Notes under the pieces: generated by a model
What the model was told of the DNA's origin: nothing
Databases searched by the model: none
What the model saw: only the letters and a program-made list of their open reading frames with translations
From: Sinorhizobium arboris LMG 14919
Lineage (GTDB): Bacteria > Pseudomonadota > Alphaproteobacteria > Rhizobiales > Rhizobiaceae
Assembly: GCF_000427465.1 (NCBI RefSeq)
Contig: NZ_KE386497.1
Span: 438,162-502,161, forward strand
DNA: 64,000 bases
Direction of reading: 5' to 3'
Shown here: in pieces, positions 62,600 to 64,000 of the stretch
How positions within the stretch are numbered: the stretch's first letter is position 1
Layout of the letters: each line of letters begins with the position of its first letter
Made by a program: the position numbers and the translations under genes

Positions 62600-63819
62600 G
62601 TCCGCCCCCAGCTATCGTTGATAAGGCGAACAATGGCCTCGTTTACGGCGTCTACGGCCTCGCGGGCGCGCTTTTGGGTGTCCCGTCCGATTTGCCCCAT
62701 TTCGAGCTCGTACACGGAGCGCTTCGCGAGGCCAGCGGCTTCAACGGCAGTGCTCTCGATGGCAGTCGGCAACAGGACATCTGTACCGAACATATGGCGG
62801 AGCATCGCGACAACTTGCGATTGCGGCGCGTCATTGGGGTCATGTCGTGTTACCAGGTATCGAATGAAGTCCTGGTCCAACTGAGCGCCGCTCTCATTAA
62901 GAACACTAATTAGATCGCCCATCATCAGCAGGAACTGGCTCATCGATGCAACGTCTAGCATTGCCGGATGCACCGTGATGATCATGCTGGTCGCAGCGTA
63001 TATCGCGCTTAATGTCAGAAAGCCGAGCGACGGCGGTGTGTCCAGGATTACGACGTCGTAGTCTGCTTCAACTTCTGAAAGGGCGAGCTTCAATCGCTCG
63101 AAGAAGATCGCGCCGGAACTCGACTTGTTCGCCAAAACGCGAGGAGTTTCGTGTTCATACTCCATCACTTCCAGATTACCTGGAATGAGGTCGATGCCTT
63201 CGAAGTATGTCTTGCGGATGATATCGCGGATTGGACGACGGTCGTTTTCGTCGTAGCGCAAAGCGGCGTAGATCGTTTCATTCGAGCCGACGTCAATCTC
63301 TGGCTGGGCGCCGAACATAGCCGACAAGGATGCTTGGGGGTCCAGATCGAGTGCGAGTACGCGATAGCCGTGGAGGGCTAGGTAGTGCGAGAGGTGCACG
63401 CAGGTCGTTGTCTTTGCGCTGCCCCCCTTGAAGTTGGCGATTGCAAGAACCTGAAGGTGCTCGCCGGGCCGACGGCGAGGAAGGAATCGCAGGGCCTCCG
63501 ACGGCTTCTGCTTCGCGAACAATTCGCGCAGTTCGTTGATCTGGGCAAGCGTGTAGACGCGATGATTATTCTCCAATCTGCTGGGAACTGGTCCGCGTCC
63601 TTCGGTCGACATGAGCTTTAAGGTCGAATCGGGTATTGACGTCAGCTTCGACACTTCATTGGTCAAGAACGAACGTAAGGTCTTTTCCGATCTTGGCGGA
63701 TACATGCGAGTTCTGAGCTGCTGCAATTGCCCGGACAGAAGCCCTGCGTGGCGCATGATCTTGCTGCCAGCATCTTCCCTCGAGCACACAACTGATTCCA
63801 CTCGTTCTGCTATCGCCAT
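62596..63819 (-). CDS. repA: RepA partition ATPase (ParA family)
   Basis: A 407-residue ParA-type ATPase, the usual RepA length. The deviant Walker A is ANFKGGSAKTTTCVHLS near residues 128-144. VLALDLDPQASLSAMFG is the A' motif and YDVVILDTPPSLGFLTL the Walker B. The first 110 residues contain the RepA helix-turn-helix region (KLTSIPDSTLKLMSTEGRGP), which binds the operator upstream and represses the operon. The ATG at 63819 has AGAGGAAA just ahead. It is the first gene of the operon. RepA with RepB segregates the plasmid. Confidence 0.96.
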   Translation of the reverse strand: MAIAERVESVVCSREDAGSKIMRHAGLLSGQLQQLRTRMYPPRSEKTLRSFLTNEVSKLTSIPDSTLKLMSTEGRGPVPSRLENNHRVYTLAQINELRELFAKQKPSEALRFLPRRRPGEHLQVLAIANFKGGSAKTTTCVHLSHYLALHGYRVLALDLDPQASLSAMFGAQPEIDVGSNETIYAALRYDENDRRPIRDIIRKTYFEGIDLIPGNLEVMEYEHETPRVLANKSSSGAIFFERLKLALSEVEADYDVVILDTPPSLGFLTLSAIYAATSMIITVHPAMLDVASMSQFLLMMGDLISVLNESGAQLDQDFIRYLVTRHDPNDAPQSQVVAMLRHMFGTDVLLPTAIESTAVEAAGLAKRSVYELEMGQIGRDTQKRAREAVDAVNEAIVRLINDSWGRT

Positions 63820-64000
63820 CTTTTCCTCTTAGCGGCCTTCCGCCGGTTTACCGACCATTGCCCGCCAAAGATAGAACACGATTCTCCTAACCCGTCCAGA
63901 AGTTTAGGGTTAACAGATGGTTAAGGTCCGGAGAGAAATCCCAAGAGGACTCTTGAATTTTTGGTTTCCGTTCCGTGGCTTAGCCCGACGCTTCCACTAG
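63820..64000 (-). promoter_or_regulatory. repABC promoter/operator region
   Basis: Upstream of repA on the minus strand an AT-rich stretch contains TTAACC twice (63900-63930, read on the minus strand as CTTAACCATCTGTTAACCCTAAAC), a likely site of RepA/RepB autoregulation. TATCTT near 63869-63875 may be a -10. The palindromic TTAAC pieces could also be further partition sites. The window ends before the complete control region. Confidence 0.4.

Noticed and set aside
1..64000. CRISPR array or tRNA/rRNA genes
   Set aside because: No regularly spaced short direct repeats and no cloverleaf or rRNA-like sequence were seen on either strand while reading.

Overview
The window looks like part of a large repABC plasmid (or chromid) from an alphaproteobacterium of the order Hyphomicrobiales (Rhizobium, Sinorhizobium, Mesorhizobium or Agrobacterium type). 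The evidence is a complete repA-repB-repC operon at the right end, with a counter-transcribed RNA in the repB-repC gap and palindromic partition-like sites. An RHE_PE00001-family gene, IS66, IS110 and IS3/IS407-type elements, and general alphaproteobacterial codon use agree with this. No rRNA, tRNA or CRISPR array is visible. Almost everything outside repABC is accessory: defence-like, toxin-like or mobile.

Layout, left to right. (1) 0-3.1 kb: a metallo-beta-lactamase (MBL) fold protein, decayed sequence and a small membrane protein. (2) 3.6-13.4 kb, minus strand: a tight seven-gene operon that starts with a RiPP-like precursor peptide. Two radical SAM enzymes follow (one SPASM-like, one B12-binding RiPP-maturation type), then a clostripain/C11 protease, a patatin phospholipase, a gluzincin metalloprotease and a second MBL protein. 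This is one of the two strongest candidates for an undescribed system. (3) 13.8-18 kb: IS66 remnants split by a decayed IS110, dinB, and two frameshifted SRAP (YedK-like) genes. (4) 18.1-26.8 kb: DUF2252 plus a membrane alpha/beta hydrolase, a phospholipase D-like protein, and a convergent operon of a trypsin-like protease, a caspase and a second protease-like protein. The last two are separated by one in-frame TGA. (5) 27.4-36.1 kb: DUF2971, a helicase-nuclease, an ABC-three-component (ABC-3C) style trio and two accessory genes.

(6) 36.2-43 kb: plasmid housekeeping and decay. It holds an RHE_PE00001-family protein, a serine recombinase, a broken tyrosine integrase, a 36-bp inverted repeat carrying partition-like palindromes, and a degenerate vapBC. 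(7) 43.2-51.1 kb: a nucleotide-metabolism island and the second strong candidate. It holds a PEP-synthase/ATP-grasp-like protein, an HD phosphohydrolase and a DUF7002-like protein. It also holds a P-loop kinase fused to a PurZ-like adenylosuccinate synthetase whose catalytic Asp position is Ser, a methyltransferase, and a dUTPase/dCTP-deaminase-like domain on a membrane anchor. An intact IS407-group element with a 4-bp target duplication sits in the middle. (8) 51.4-55.8 kb: an XRE-ImmA/IrrE regulator, a Beta-family protein, a CoiA-like nuclease and a small protein. (9) 55.9-59.7 kb: a Gabija-like pair (OLD-type nuclease plus UvrD-like helicase). (10) 60.2-63.8 kb: repCBA.

Overall the plasmid is a dense collection of conflict systems. 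Several use proteases and lipases (regions 2 and 4), several use DNA-directed ATPase/nuclease modules (5, 8, 9), and one appears to manipulate the purine deoxynucleotide pool (7). Functions are inferred from motifs read by eye; no database search was possible.
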